A stretch of 64,000 bases of DNA from an uncultured Psychrobacter sp. (GTDB lineage: Bacteria > Pseudomonadota > Gammaproteobacteria > Pseudomonadales > Moraxellaceae), in assembly GCA_947489525.1 (NCBI GenBank), contig CANLDW010000002.1, positions 310,001 to 374,000 on the forward strand, given 5' to 3'. The notes beneath the pieces were generated by a model. It was not told the DNA's origin. It saw only the letters and a list, made by a program, of their open reading frames with translations, and searched no databases. Below are positions 48,783-57,098 of this stretch, piece by piece. A program made the translations under genes and the position numbers. Positions within the stretch are counted from its first letter, which is position 1. Each line of letters opens with the position of its first letter.

Positions 48783-49696
48783 TGGTGCGTACTCGTAACA
48801 GTCAAAAAACCAATCCTAAGCTGATGAGCAAACTTAGTGCCAAAAGCCCGTTTCGCACCGCAACGCTATGGCTGATCTGGGGCTGGCTACTTATCTTTGC
48901 GCTGTTGCCTAATATTTTGGTCATTGCGGTCAGCTTTTTGACGCGCGATACTAGCGACTTTATTAGCTTGCCGGTCAATATAGACAGCTATGTACGTCTG
49001 ATTGACCCGCTGTATTTTGATGTGTTTATGCACTCATTGTGGATGGCAGGTATTACTACAGTTATCTGTCTGCTGCTCGGCTATCCTTTTGCTTGGCTGA
49101 TCTCTAAAGCCAAACCGCGCTGGCAGCCGCTACTGATGCTATTGCTGATTTTGCCGTTTTGGACCAACTCACTGGTGCGTACCTACGCGCTCAAGCTATT
49201 ATTTGCCAATAATGGTCTTATCAATAAGTTTTTATTGGCTATTGGCATTATAGATACGCCTCTTGATATTTTGTACACCCAAGGGGCGGTAATCGCTGGT
49301 CTGACTTATTTATTATTTCCCTTTATGGTACTGCCGCTATACGCTGTCTTTACTGACTTGCGCGACGATATGCTACTGGCCTCACAGGACTTGGGCGCCT
49401 CAAAACGCCAGACTTTCTGGCATGTGGTACTGCCGCTGACCACCCCAGGTATCATCTCTGGGGTGCTACTGGTACTACTACCTGCCATGGGAATGTTTTA
49501 TGTCGCTGACGTTTTGGGCGGCTCACGGAATCTACTCGTCGGTAATATTATTAAAAACCAGTTCTTAGATGCCAGAGACTGGCCGTTCGGCGCAGCGGCT
49601 AGCGTGCTGTTAACCTTGGCAATGGCGGTACTATTGCTCGCTTATCGTGCTAGCAGTCGCCGCATTGGTAAGACTGACTTTAATGAGGTGGCCTGA
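48782..49696 (+). CDS. potB: Polyamine ABC transporter permease PotB
   Basis: A 304-residue inner membrane permease with six predicted helices. The EAA loop that contacts PotA reads SQDLGASKRQTFWHVVLPLTTPGI. The stretch PFWTNSLVRTYA is characteristic of PotB/PotH. An N-terminal basic tail of about 28 residues precedes the first helix. It starts in the potA stop and ends in TGATG shared with potC. Confidence 0.94.
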   Translation: MVRTRNSQKTNPKLMSKLSAKSPFRTATLWLIWGWLLIFALLPNILVIAVSFLTRDTSDFISLPVNIDSYVRLIDPLYFDVFMHSLWMAGITTVICLLLGYPFAWLISKAKPRWQPLLMLLLILPFWTNSLVRTYALKLLFANNGLINKFLLAIGIIDTPLDILYTQGAVIAGLTYLLFPFMVLPLYAVFTDLRDDMLLASQDLGASKRQTFWHVVLPLTTPGIISGVLLVLLPAMGMFYVADVLGGSRNLLVGNIIKNQFLDARDWPFGAAASVLLTLAMAVLLLAYRASSRRIGKTDFNEVA

Positions 49697-50481
49697 TGTC
49701 AAGTAAAACCAAACGCATCGGCAGTATCGCTGCCAAAGGCTATCTGTGGCTCATCTACACGCTATTGTACTTACCCATTATCGTCCTTGTCGTCATGTCC
49801 TTTAATGAGTCAAAGATCAGCTATAACTGGGGCGGCTTTAGTCTTAAATGGTATGAGTCGCTATTCAACAACCAAGCGATGCTTGATGCCTTTTGGCATT
49901 CCATCGTTTTGGGCTTAGTTGCTGCTACCGTATCAACGGTTATAGGTACGCTGACCGCTCTAGCGCTGCACCGTTACGACTTTCGCGGTAAGGGTCTGCT
50001 TAATGGTTTATTGTTTGTGCTGATGATGTCGCCTGAGATTGTCTTGGCTATTTCTTTGCTAGCCTTGTTTTTACTCATTGGATTACAGCTTGGCTTTGTG
50101 TCCTTGCTCCTTGCACACATCACCTTTTGCTTGCCGTTTGTAGTGATCACCGTGTTTGCGCGCTTGAGTAGTTTGGATGAGCGCTTAATGGAAGCGGCAA
50201 GAGATTTGGGCGCGAGCGAGTCAACGATGGTACGCACGATACTGATTCCGGTCATCTTCCCGGCGGTCATGGCAGGCTGGCTGCTCGCCTTTACTTTGTC
50301 ATTGGATGATGTGGTGGTCTCAACCTTTGTCACCGGACCCAGCTACGAGATACTGCCGCTACGTATCTACTCTATGGTACGCGTAGGGCTCAAACCTGAG
50401 GTCAATGCTATCGGGACGATATTGCTCGCCGCGTCCTTATTGCTGGTCATCATCTCGCAGCTGTTATTGCGTCGTCGCTAG
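49696..50481 (+). CDS. potC: Polyamine ABC transporter permease PotC
   Basis: A 261-residue permease with six predicted helices, partner of PotB. The EAA loop is EAARDLGASESTMVRTILIPVIFPAV and the family segment LDDVVVSTFVTGP follows. NESKISYNWGGFSLKWYESLF after helix one is typical PotC. No gene follows on the same strand for 220 bases, and an imperfect palindrome lies in that gap. Confidence 0.94.
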   Translation: MSSKTKRIGSIAAKGYLWLIYTLLYLPIIVLVVMSFNESKISYNWGGFSLKWYESLFNNQAMLDAFWHSIVLGLVAATVSTVIGTLTALALHRYDFRGKGLLNGLLFVLMMSPEIVLAISLLALFLLIGLQLGFVSLLLAHITFCLPFVVITVFARLSSLDERLMEAARDLGASESTMVRTILIPVIFPAVMAGWLLAFTLSLDDVVVSTFVTGPSYEILPLRIYSMVRVGLKPEVNAIGTILLAASLLLVIISQLLLRRR

Positions 50482-50525
50482 GGTAGTAATATAAATACGC
50501 TATTCTTAATTTAATATGAACTGGT

Positions 50526-50596
50526 GTAGGCTGGCGCTTTTAGCCCAGCACCTTAATTTTGCAGAGTCTCAGAGCTGAGCTAAAGCTGCAGCCTAC
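50526..50596. repeat. Imperfect palindrome (REP-like hairpin) between potC and metR
   Basis: GTAGGCTGGCGCTTTTAGC (from 50526, arm to 50549) is repeated as an imperfect reverse complement ending CAGCCTAC (50574-50596), with one indel and a few changes. The arms span about 24 bases around a 24-base centre. This resembles intergenic REP-type palindromes; it may also serve as the potC transcript end. Confidence 0.6.
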
Positions 50597-50638
50597 GCTA
50601 ATTAGCTAGTAATTAAAGAAGTCATCATTATTAAATTT

Positions 50639-50682
50639 TGAATGAAATTCACTGCTCTATTAAGTATAATGAATTTCACTCA
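50639..50682 (+). promoter_or_regulatory. Two MetR-type boxes and a -10 element upstream of metR-like gene
   Basis: TGAATGAAATTCA (50639-50651) fits the MetR consensus TGAANNNNNTTCA exactly, and TGAATTTCACTCA (50670-50682) fits with one mismatch. A perfect TATAAT (50665-50670) lies between them. The positions suggest autoregulation of the gene starting at 50704. Confidence 0.65.
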
Positions 50683-50703
50683 TTCTACCGATTCGATTGT
50701 CTT

Positions 50704-51594
50704 ATGTTAGAGCTTCGTCATCTCAATACCTTAACGGCGCTACGGGCGCATGGTTCACTCGCTGCGGCTGCCGATGAGCTACATGTTACCGCCTCCGCTG
50801 TCTCGCATCAGCTCAAGGAGCTGGAAAACTACTATGATATCAGTCTGGTTAACCGCCGAACACGCCCGCTGACCTTTACCCCTGCCGGCAAGATTGTACT
50901 GGAGCTAGCTGATAGTATCATGCCGCAAGTGACCCGAACCAAGACTAACCTTAAGCGCTTAGCGCATGGTCAAGCGGGCAGACTGCGCCTAGCCTCTGAG
51001 TGTCATAGCTGCTTTGATTGGCTGATGCCGATACTCAATCAGTATCGCCGCGAATGGTCGGATGTGGAGCTGGATTTTGCGACTGGATTTGAGCCGGAGC
51101 CGCATCATTTACTACAAGAGGGGGATATTGACCTGCTGATTACCACCAGCAATTTGCCGTTAGAGGGTATAAGCTATCAGCCGCTATTTGAATACGAGAG
51201 CCGTTTGGTATTGTCGCCAACTCATACGCTCGCTAAGCAAGATTTTATTTGTCCTGAAGACTTAACGGATGAGACCTTGATTGCCTATCCGGTCGAGGCC
51301 AAGCGCCTTGATATTATTGCCAATTTTATGACCCCAAGCGAGGTCAGCTTTAATAAGATACGCAGCACCGAATTAACCGCTATGCTCATCCAGCTAGTCG
51401 CTAGCGAGCGCGGAGTCGCGGCATTGCCCGATTGGGTGGTGGCGGAGTATGAGAAAAAAGGCTGGGTGGTCTCAAGACCTTTGGGGGATGGGGTATATTG
51501 TCAGCTTTATGCGGCGACGCGCACTGCAAGCGAAAACATGGCTTATATGCAGGGATTTGCTAATCTTTTGGCAGGTATTGTTAAGCCAGTTTAA
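50704..51594 (+). CDS. metR: LysR-family regulator, MetR-like
   Basis: A 296-residue LysR-type regulator. The start MLELRHLNTLTALRAHGSLAAAADELHVT (ATG 50704) is the classic N-terminal helix-turn-helix, and the wing ends LVNRRTRPLTFTPAG. The effector domain contains RLRLASECHSCFDWLMPIL and LPLEGISYQPLFEYE, close to MetR, the homocysteine-responsive activator of methionine genes. Two MetR-type palindromes sit directly upstream. No met gene is adjacent, so targets lie elsewhere. Confidence 0.88.
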   Translation: MLELRHLNTLTALRAHGSLAAAADELHVTASAVSHQLKELENYYDISLVNRRTRPLTFTPAGKIVLELADSIMPQVTRTKTNLKRLAHGQAGRLRLASECHSCFDWLMPILNQYRREWSDVELDFATGFEPEPHHLLQEGDIDLLITTSNLPLEGISYQPLFEYESRLVLSPTHTLAKQDFICPEDLTDETLIAYPVEAKRLDIIANFMTPSEVSFNKIRSTELTAMLIQLVASERGVAALPDWVVAEYEKKGWVVSRPLGDGVYCQLYAATRTASENMAYMQGFANLLAGIVKPV

Positions 51595-51782
51595 GGCACC
51601 ATTTTTCAGTTAAGTAACATTCAATAATTTTCTATACAATGGTTTCTTAGTGAGGACTTGAGTTTTTGGCTGTATGTTAAGAGTATCGATGGTTTGAATT
51701 ATTGAGATAACAGCGGTGTACTTTCTGGGCATTTATACAGAATGTGAGATACGCTCTAGTATGCATCTTGGTCATTGGTTAA

Positions 51783-52613
51783 TTACTCATACCATTCTGA
51801 AGTATCAATCGATAACTCATCTGATTCAATTGTAAACAATTCTGGATTCTCTACACTAGATTTCATATCTAAAGTAAAAGGATAGCTTGCCTCAATAATG
51901 CATAAATCGTTTTTTGGACCATATTCTTGAGTAACAGACACACTACCAGCAGCTCTCATATAAATAAACTGTTCATCAATACCTAGGCATTCAATCGTAT
52001 CTACTTCAGTAGTATCGATATAAATATGGTTAGCTAAAATTGCTAAGCAATCCGGTATAGCTGCTATGGACGTTGATATAACAGCGTCTCTAACCTTGTC
52101 TTCAACTACTTCAATAACAATTTCTTCAATATCTTGAAGTTGGTTTAAGCAATTAGTTGCTAACTCTACGATATACTTAGTCTCTTGGAAGAAGCTGTTG
52201 GCACAAACGGTAAAGACCTTTTCAGAAATATGAGTATATTTGTTAAGAACTTTAAACTCTTTGAGAAACTCGCTAATTGTTTCATTTAGATAGTCTAAGT
52301 GATAGCTCATGTATTCATCTGAAATATTTTTTTGAGCACAGTATTTAAGTTGTTGACGTCTAGTTACACTGTGATGTTCACTTTCAACTTCATGCCAAAT
52401 GGCTTTTTCCACTTGTTTTGTTGGGGCTTTGCGTTTAATCACACAGAGAATTAACTCTCTCATTGAAAAAGCAAAGTTATGGAACCTAAGGGGGTTTCCA
52501 TAAGCTACATAGTTACGTAAGCTCGCCACGAATAACTTTTTTTCAAATTCAGTTTCTAGTAAATTTTCAAATTTTTTCATAAAATCGAGCGACAATAACT
52601 CTTTTAATTTCAT
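51783..52613 (-). CDS. Orphan protein resembling predicted pPIWI-associated nucleases
   Basis: A 276-residue protein in AT-rich DNA unlike its neighbours. The N-terminal third has FVASLRNYVAYGNPLRFHNF followed by an AFSMREL helix and later SVTRRQQLKYCAQ. From memory this pattern matches the domain called predicted pPIWI-associating nuclease, known from defence loci with PIWI-like proteins; I could not check this. The middle is helical (residues 110-190) and the C-terminal part is beta-rich and acidic (IDTTEVDTIECLGID onward). No PIWI, helicase or methyltransferase partner is adjacent. AGGAAAAAA precedes the ATG. Flanking gaps of about 190 and 290 bases contain nothing else. Confidence 0.5.
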   Translation of the reverse strand: MKLKELLSLDFMKKFENLLETEFEKKLFVASLRNYVAYGNPLRFHNFAFSMRELILCVIKRKAPTKQVEKAIWHEVESEHHSVTRRQQLKYCAQKNISDEYMSYHLDYLNETISEFLKEFKVLNKYTHISEKVFTVCANSFFQETKYIVELATNCLNQLQDIEEIVIEVVEDKVRDAVISTSIAAIPDCLAILANHIYIDTTEVDTIECLGIDEQFIYMRAAGSVSVTQEYGPKNDLCIIEASYPFTLDMKSSVENPELFTIESDELSIDTSEWYE

Positions 52614-52899
52614 AGTTTTTTCCTAAAACTTAGCTGTGTTTAGTTCTACTTAAATCCTAGTTTTTGAAGGCAAGGCAAATCCTTTCGCTATTTTTTTACT
52701 TACCCAGACAATTCACACAGCATCTTGCCTGTAATTTTTTAATCTGTTTAACATGACTAGAAAAGTCACTCGTTTGCAATATAACATCACTAGAATCACC
52801 CAAACATACCTAATAACCACTAAATAGTTTATTCGAAATAGACTGTCATAAAAGAACTACCTAAAGCAGACTATTGAGTAAGTAATATCAATCACTTCT

Positions 52900-53271
52900 C
52901 TATAAAACCAACTTGAAAAAATAAAACCCAAGCGCGGTCGCAAGCAAAGTCAGCCCCACATGCAAACCCACCAGACTTAAACCTGCCAGCACGCGACCAT
53001 CATGGATAAAGCCAAAGACCTCAGCGCTAAAGGTGCTAAAGGTGGTCAGACCACCACAAAACCCCGTAATCACAAATATGCGGACGTTATCAGATAAGCC
53101 ACTACCCGTACGCTCAAACCACACCAGCGCCAAACCAATCAATAAGCCGCCCAAAATATTAGCGCCAAGCGTGCCAAGCGGTATCCAACTGTGCAGCGGA
53201 TTAAAGCGTGTCAGCCATGCCCGTAAGCACGCGCCAATTGCCGCACCCAAACCGATAGCCAGCCATTGCAT
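52900..53271 (-). CDS. crcB: Fluoride exporter CrcB/FluC
   Basis: A 123-residue dual-topology fluoride channel with four helices. Conserved features are [30 protein letters not shown] and [17 protein letters not shown], which contains the pore TFSTF. There is one copy, so it would form a homodimer. The 80 bases between it and tsaD show no fluoride riboswitch consensus. Confidence 0.93.
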   Translation of the reverse strand: MQWLAIGLGAAIGACLRAWLTRFNPLHSWIPLGTLGANILGGLLIGLALVWFERTGSGLSDNVRIFVITGFCGGLTTFSTFSAEVFGFIHDGRVLAGLSLVGLHVGLTLLATALGFYFFKLVL

Positions 53272-53352
53272 GGTGTTGTCCTTTTTTAATTAAATTTGCA
53301 AATAGATTAAGACTATCCGTAATAACCGCTAGAATCAGCTTTTTAGTCAAAC

Positions 53353-54402
53353 TTACACCGCTGGCAATTCCGTCATCGGCCAACGCGGTACGCAGCTGAC
53401 CGCCAAATCATCGGCTTGCCCAGCTTGCAAACGCTCAAAGCCAGCATAAGCAATCATCGCTCCATTATCCGTACATAGGGCGGGCGGTGCACAGTGAACC
53501 GTGGCCTGTATTTTGGCAAGTTCAGTCTCTAAAGTCTCACGCAGATGCGTATTGGCACTAACGCCGCCGGCGATAACTAAACGGCTCATACCGGTTTGCT
53601 TTAGAGCTTTAACGCATTTTTTCACCAGCGTATCGACCATCGCCTGTTGGAAACTCGCTGCGATATCCGCGCGTACTTGTGGATCACCATCAGAGCCACT
53701 TCCTGAATGAGGAGTATCTTTAATTAGATTATGTACCGCCGTTTTCATACCACTAAAAGAAAAGTCCAGACCGCGATGTAGCATGGGACGCGGTAACTCG
53801 TAGGCATTGGGATTGCCCGTCTCAGCAAGCTTAGCAATGTTGGGCCCGCCCGGATACGGCAAGTTTAGCATCTTCGCCGCCTTATCAAAGCACTCCCCTG
53901 CAGCGTCATCGATAGATTCGCCCAATATCTCATACTCGCCGATACCACGTGCAGCAATAAGCAGCGTATGCCCACCTGAGACGAGCAGTGAGACAAACGG
54001 AAACGCGGGCGGATTTGCGCCCATAAGTGGCGCGAGTAGATGGCCTTCCATATGGTGGATACCAATAGCAGGGATATCTAAGCCATACGCTAAGCTGCGC
54101 CCAAACAGCGCTCCTGTCATCAAAGCGCCAATGAGTCCCGGACCTTTGGTATAGGCAATAGCATCAATCTCATCTTTGCTCACATCGCACTGCGCGAGCA
54201 GCTCATTAAGCAGTGGCACGAGCTTACGGATATGGTCGCGGCTGGCAAGCTCAGGCACTACGCCGCCATAGTTGGCGTGTAGTTCAACCTGTGAGTAGAG
54301 CACTTGTCCAACAAGGCCTTTATTGTCCTCACCGACCTGCTCACTATCAAAAATCGCTAAACCCGTCTCGTCACAAGAGGTCTCTAAACCCAACACTTTC
54401 AT
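53353..54402 (-). CDS. tsaD: tRNA N6-threonylcarbamoyladenosine transferase TsaD
   Basis: A 349-residue enzyme that with TsaB/TsaE makes the t6A modification at position 37 of ANN-decoding tRNAs. Motifs: [16 protein letters not shown] at the N-terminus, the metal-binding [18 protein letters not shown], and the C-terminal [14 protein letters not shown] and [12 protein letters not shown]. In many proteobacteria tsaD is divergent from rpsU; here two cytochrome genes separate them. Confidence 0.97.
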   Translation of the reverse strand: MKVLGLETSCDETGLAIFDSEQVGEDNKGLVGQVLYSQVELHANYGGVVPELASRDHIRKLVPLLNELLAQCDVSKDEIDAIAYTKGPGLIGALMTGALFGRSLAYGLDIPAIGIHHMEGHLLAPLMGANPPAFPFVSLLVSGGHTLLIAARGIGEYEILGESIDDAAGECFDKAAKMLNLPYPGGPNIAKLAETGNPNAYELPRPMLHRGLDFSFSGMKTAVHNLIKDTPHSGSGSDGDPQVRADIAASFQQAMVDTLVKKCVKALKQTGMSRLVIAGGVSANTHLRETLETELAKIQATVHCAPPALCTDNGAMIAYAGFERLQAGQADDLAVSCVPRWPMTELPAV

Positions 54403-54491
54403 AGATTGCCTTTGTATTATGTATATCGTTACTTATATCGTTATTTTTTGATAAAGCTATTTTTGCTCCCTTTGTTTTGCTAGAGCGCATC

Positions 54492-54524
54492 AAAAAACCG
54501 TCACTGTAAGCTACAATGACGGCT
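54492..54524 (-). terminator. Intrinsic terminator of the cytochrome c lipoprotein gene
   Basis: On the minus strand CCGTCATTGTA pairs with the following TACAGTGACGG over 11 bp (one T-G wobble), then six T. It ends the transcript leaving the 54578-55138 gene. Confidence 0.8.
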
Positions 54525-54577
54525 TCTATAACAAAATTCAATTGTTCAAACTATTTAACAAGGAGAAAAAAGAGGTT

Positions 54578-55138
54578 TTAATCAACCGCTGCTAGCATAT
54601 AATCGACCGCGGCGGCAACCTGCGCTTCGCTCACCCCATTAACAGCTTGCGCGGGCATTTGGTTAAAGCCTTGCGCCGAGTGCATATATAGCGTCTGTTT
54701 GTCTTTAGCTAACGCGGCACTCCAGGCCGCCTTATTGCCATATCTTGGCGCATTGAGCAGGCCACTCTCGTGACAGATTTTACATTGCTGCTCATAAAGC
54801 TCAGCCCCAGCACTAGCTGCTAGCAACTCAGGCTCAGCTGCTGCGTCAGTGTCGGTCTGCTGGTCTAACGTTACAGTATCGGTAGAAGGCGCAGTATCGG
54901 TATCTTCTGCTAATACTGAATCCACTGGTGCTGATGCTTGCTCTTCAATCGCTACCGGCTCCGCTTCAGCAGCCTCAGTAGTCGTCATGATTTCTTCTGT
55001 TGTATTGTCACCACTACAAGCACTAAGCGTTAATAGCAGACTTAAGCTAAGCGCTGATATTGCGGGTTTTAGAGTAAGTCTAGCAGACAGGTTAACACTA
55101 GTACTTATAACACTTAATCGAGGTTGCTTGTTGGTCAT
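54578..55138 (-). CDS. Cytochrome c5-type lipoprotein (copy 1)
   Basis: A 186-residue monohaem cytochrome. A signal peptide ends in lipobox LSAC at residue 41. A long Ala/Glu/Asp/Thr-rich spacer (about residues 45-108) leads to a C-terminal cytochrome c5 domain with CKICH, the LLNAPRYG segment, and FNQMPAQA with the axial Met. It would be lipid-anchored and face the periplasm. The haem domain is closely similar to that of the next gene, so the pair is a tandem duplication. Role: electron transfer, partner unknown. Confidence 0.88.
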   Translation of the reverse strand: MTNKQPRLSVISTSVNLSARLTLKPAISALSLSLLLTLSACSGDNTTEEIMTTTEAAEAEPVAIEEQASAPVDSVLAEDTDTAPSTDTVTLDQQTDTDAAAEPELLAASAGAELYEQQCKICHESGLLNAPRYGNKAAWSAALAKDKQTLYMHSAQGFNQMPAQAVNGVSEAQVAAAVDYMLAAVD

Positions 55139-55218
55139 AACGCGCTCCTCATCTGTCTGTTATAAGCCAAGTTAATGAGCTAAATGAATAGTGCAGACTG
55201 GCTAGGCTCTATCGCTGA

Positions 55219-55743
55219 TTAACTCGCCGCATCTACCATATATTCAACTGCCGAACGAATCTGATCTTCGGTCACACCGTTTACCGCCTGTGCTGGCATC
55301 TGATTAAAGCCATTAGCAGAGTGATCGGTAAGGGTATCGATTCCCTTGGCAATACGCGGTGCCCAAGCAGCAGCATCACCGTACTTTGGCGCATTAAGCA
55401 GACCACTGGCATGACAGGCCATACACTGAGTATTATAAAGATTGGCACCAACGTCTACTGCAAGATCTGCACTAGCTTCTGCCGTCGTGTCAGCAGCCAC
55501 CATATCGGTAGCCTCAGCATCAGCATCGACATCCGCGACCGCTGGCGTTACTGCCATAGGAGCCGTTTCTGCAAACTCAAAATCTTCAGGCTCAGGCGCA
55601 TTTGCAATAGCGATTCTAGCAGCTTCATCAACACGCTCAGTTGCTACGACTTCATGTGAGTCGCCACTACAAGCGCTCATACTAATACCCACGCTGACAA
55701 CTAGAGCTGTCCACAATGCTGTGTGTCGTGCCGTTTTTCTCAT
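55219..55743 (-). CDS. Cytochrome c5-type lipoprotein (copy 2)
   Basis: A 174-residue paralogue of the neighbour. Lipobox MSAC lies at residues 22-25. A shorter acidic Ala-rich spacer (about residues 30-95) leads to the haem domain with CMACH, LLNAPKYG and FNQMPAQAVNGV. It lies 80 bases upstream of copy 1 on the same strand and may share its transcript, which ends at 54492. The spacers differ much more than the haem domains. Confidence 0.88.
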   Translation of the reverse strand: MRKTARHTALWTALVVSVGISMSACSGDSHEVVATERVDEAARIAIANAPEPEDFEFAETAPMAVTPAVADVDADAEATDMVAADTTAEASADLAVDVGANLYNTQCMACHASGLLNAPKYGDAAAWAPRIAKGIDTLTDHSANGFNQMPAQAVNGVTEDQIRSAVEYMVDAAS

Positions 55744-55982
55744 CCCAACATCCTTAGTAATAATGATATAGAAGCGTGAAGCGCCTACTGGTTCGCCGAG
55801 ATTATAATAGCATAAACTCCAGTCAAACCGTTATAGACAGTAGGGATTTTTATCAGCTTTTTGTGACTTGCAAGCGTGCAGTAGACTCTTGTATTTACAA
55901 TTAGCATATCTAAGCTCATGGCATGTATTACTTCGCCGTCTGTAGAGCCGATTAAACACGGGCAAGCATAGCGCTAAAGTCA
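55744..55982. other. Divergent intergenic region cytochrome/rpsU
   Basis: No gene or repeat is visible here. It should hold the promoter of the cytochrome pair. The rpsU promoter follows immediately. Confidence 0.4.
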
Positions 55983-56011
55983 TTGACTTTACTACTCATT
56001 TTAGTTAAAAT
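55983..56011 (+). promoter_or_regulatory. Sigma-70 promoter of rpsU
   Basis: TTGACT and TAAAAT are separated by exactly 17 bases, each 5/6 to consensus. The predicted start leaves a leader of about 120 bases before rpsU, which contains the hairpin at 56019-56036. Confidence 0.75.
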
Positions 56012-56018
56012 AACCGCC

Positions 56019-56036
56019 CTTGTACCTCCGTACAAG
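56019..56036 (+). promoter_or_regulatory. Leader hairpin of rpsU with CTCC loop
   Basis: CTTGTAC and GTACAAG form a perfect 7-bp stem. The loop CTCC is complementary to GGAG of the rpsU ribosome-binding site AAGGAG (56131-56136). Possible regulatory element; not a known family. Confidence 0.45.
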
Positions 56037-56141
56037 CTTATCCTAGTTTGAGCTGATGCCTGTAATCTTGAGATATTACGGCTAAATACTAATACACAGC
56101 CAAACTAATGCCTTTGTATCTCATTCAAATAAGGAGTCTTT

Positions 56142-56357
56142 ATGCCTGCTGTTAAGGTTAAAGAAAACGAACCCGTAGATATCGCTATTCGTCGTTTTAA
56201 GCGTGCTTGCGAAAAAGCTGGCGTATTGTCAGATGTCCGCAAACGTGAATTTTATGAAAAACCAACGCAAGAGCGCAAGCGCAAAAAAGCGGCTGCTGTT
56301 AAGCGTTACAAGAAAAAACTACAGCGCGAGACGATTCGTACCACGCGTATGTACTAA
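56142..56357 (+). CDS. rpsU: 30S ribosomal protein S21
   Basis: A 71-residue basic ribosomal protein starting [21 protein letters not shown], with the conserved [18 protein letters not shown] segment. S21 sits on the 30S platform near the 16S 3' end and helps initiation. A strong AAGGAG lies five bases before the ATG. It has its own sigma-70 promoter and a terminator before yqeY, so it is largely transcribed alone; dnaG and rpoD are not adjacent. Confidence 0.98.
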   Translation: MPAVKVKENEPVDIAIRRFKRACEKAGVLSDVRKREFYEKPTQERKRKKAAAVKRYKKKLQRETIRTTRMY

Positions 56358-56469
56358 ACACGTATGTACTAATTGCATGACAAGCGAGTTATATCAATAA
56401 GCTTTCGCCATTGAGCCAGTTTTATTTTACTCGCCCAGCTTTGTTTATCTAAGCTACAAGCCTTATACC

Positions 56470-56506
56470 AACGCTGCTGCTATCCTCGATATCAGCAGCG
56501 TTTTTT
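56470..56506 (+). terminator. Intrinsic terminator after rpsU
   Basis: AACGCTGCTG and CAGCAGCGTT form a perfect 10-bp stem with a 13-base loop, followed by T6. Located about 110 bases after rpsU and just before yqeY. Confidence 0.85.
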
Positions 56507-56553
56507 ATGCTACACTTTTTATTATTTTTATCACTAACAGGAAGCGCGCGTTT

Positions 56554-57000
56554 ATGAGCTCACTCAAACAAAACTTAGCCGATACGATTACTACTTCTAT
56601 GAAAGCGCGTGAGCTTGAGCGCGTTAAAGTTTTGCGTAACGTACAATCCGTCGTCAAGCAGATCGAGCTTGACCGGCAAGTGGATCTCGATGATGCTGGC
56701 GTACTCGAAGTACTACAAAAACAGCTCAAACAGCGCCAGGAGTCGCTTGCTATCTTTACCGAAAACGGTCGTGATGATTTAGCGCAAAAAGAGCAGTTTG
56801 AGATTGATATCATCAACGAATTTATGCCCAAGCAAATGGACGCCGCCGAGCTGGCCGCACTAGTTAATGAGGAGATTGCAGCGCAAGGTGCGACCTCTAT
56901 GCGCGATATGGGTAGTGTGATGGGCGCGCTTAAAACCAAAACAGCAGGGCGTGCTGATCCTGCTGTGATATCTAAATTGGTAAAAGAAGCGTTAGGTTAA
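56554..57000 (+). CDS. yqeY: GatB/YqeY domain protein
   Basis: A 148-residue YqeY protein: helical N-terminal region with MKARELERVKVLRNVQS, then RQESLAIFTENGRDDLAQKE and the C-terminal DMGSVMGALK and GRADPAVISKLVKEAL signature. YqeY resembles the tRNA-binding tail of GatB, the amidotransferase subunit that corrects mischarged tRNAs; its own job is not settled. It commonly sits between rpsU and dnaG. Here it is followed by a terminator overlapping the end of bepA. Confidence 0.95.
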   Translation: MSSLKQNLADTITTSMKARELERVKVLRNVQSVVKQIELDRQVDLDDAGVLEVLQKQLKQRQESLAIFTENGRDDLAQKEQFEIDIINEFMPKQMDAAELAALVNEEIAAQGATSMRDMGSVMGALKTKTAGRADPAVISKLVKEALG

Positions 57001-57064
57001 AGGTAGCTTTGTGTCTGTTAACGTTATCTACTGCAAAGCGCATACCGCGCTCTTAACGCCGCTT

Positions 57065-57098
57065 TACCGCCTAAGGCTCAAAGTCTTTGGCGGTTTTT
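57065..57098 (+). terminator. Intrinsic terminator of yqeY, overlapping bepA 3' end
   Basis: ACCGCC and GGCGGT, extended by three pairs after a T-T mismatch, form a stem ending in TTTTT. It overlaps the last codons of the converging protease gene. Confidence 0.65.

Noticed and set aside
53272..53352. Fluoride riboswitch upstream of crcB
   Set aside because: The gap is only about 80 bases and lacks the GGCGATGG-type consensus.
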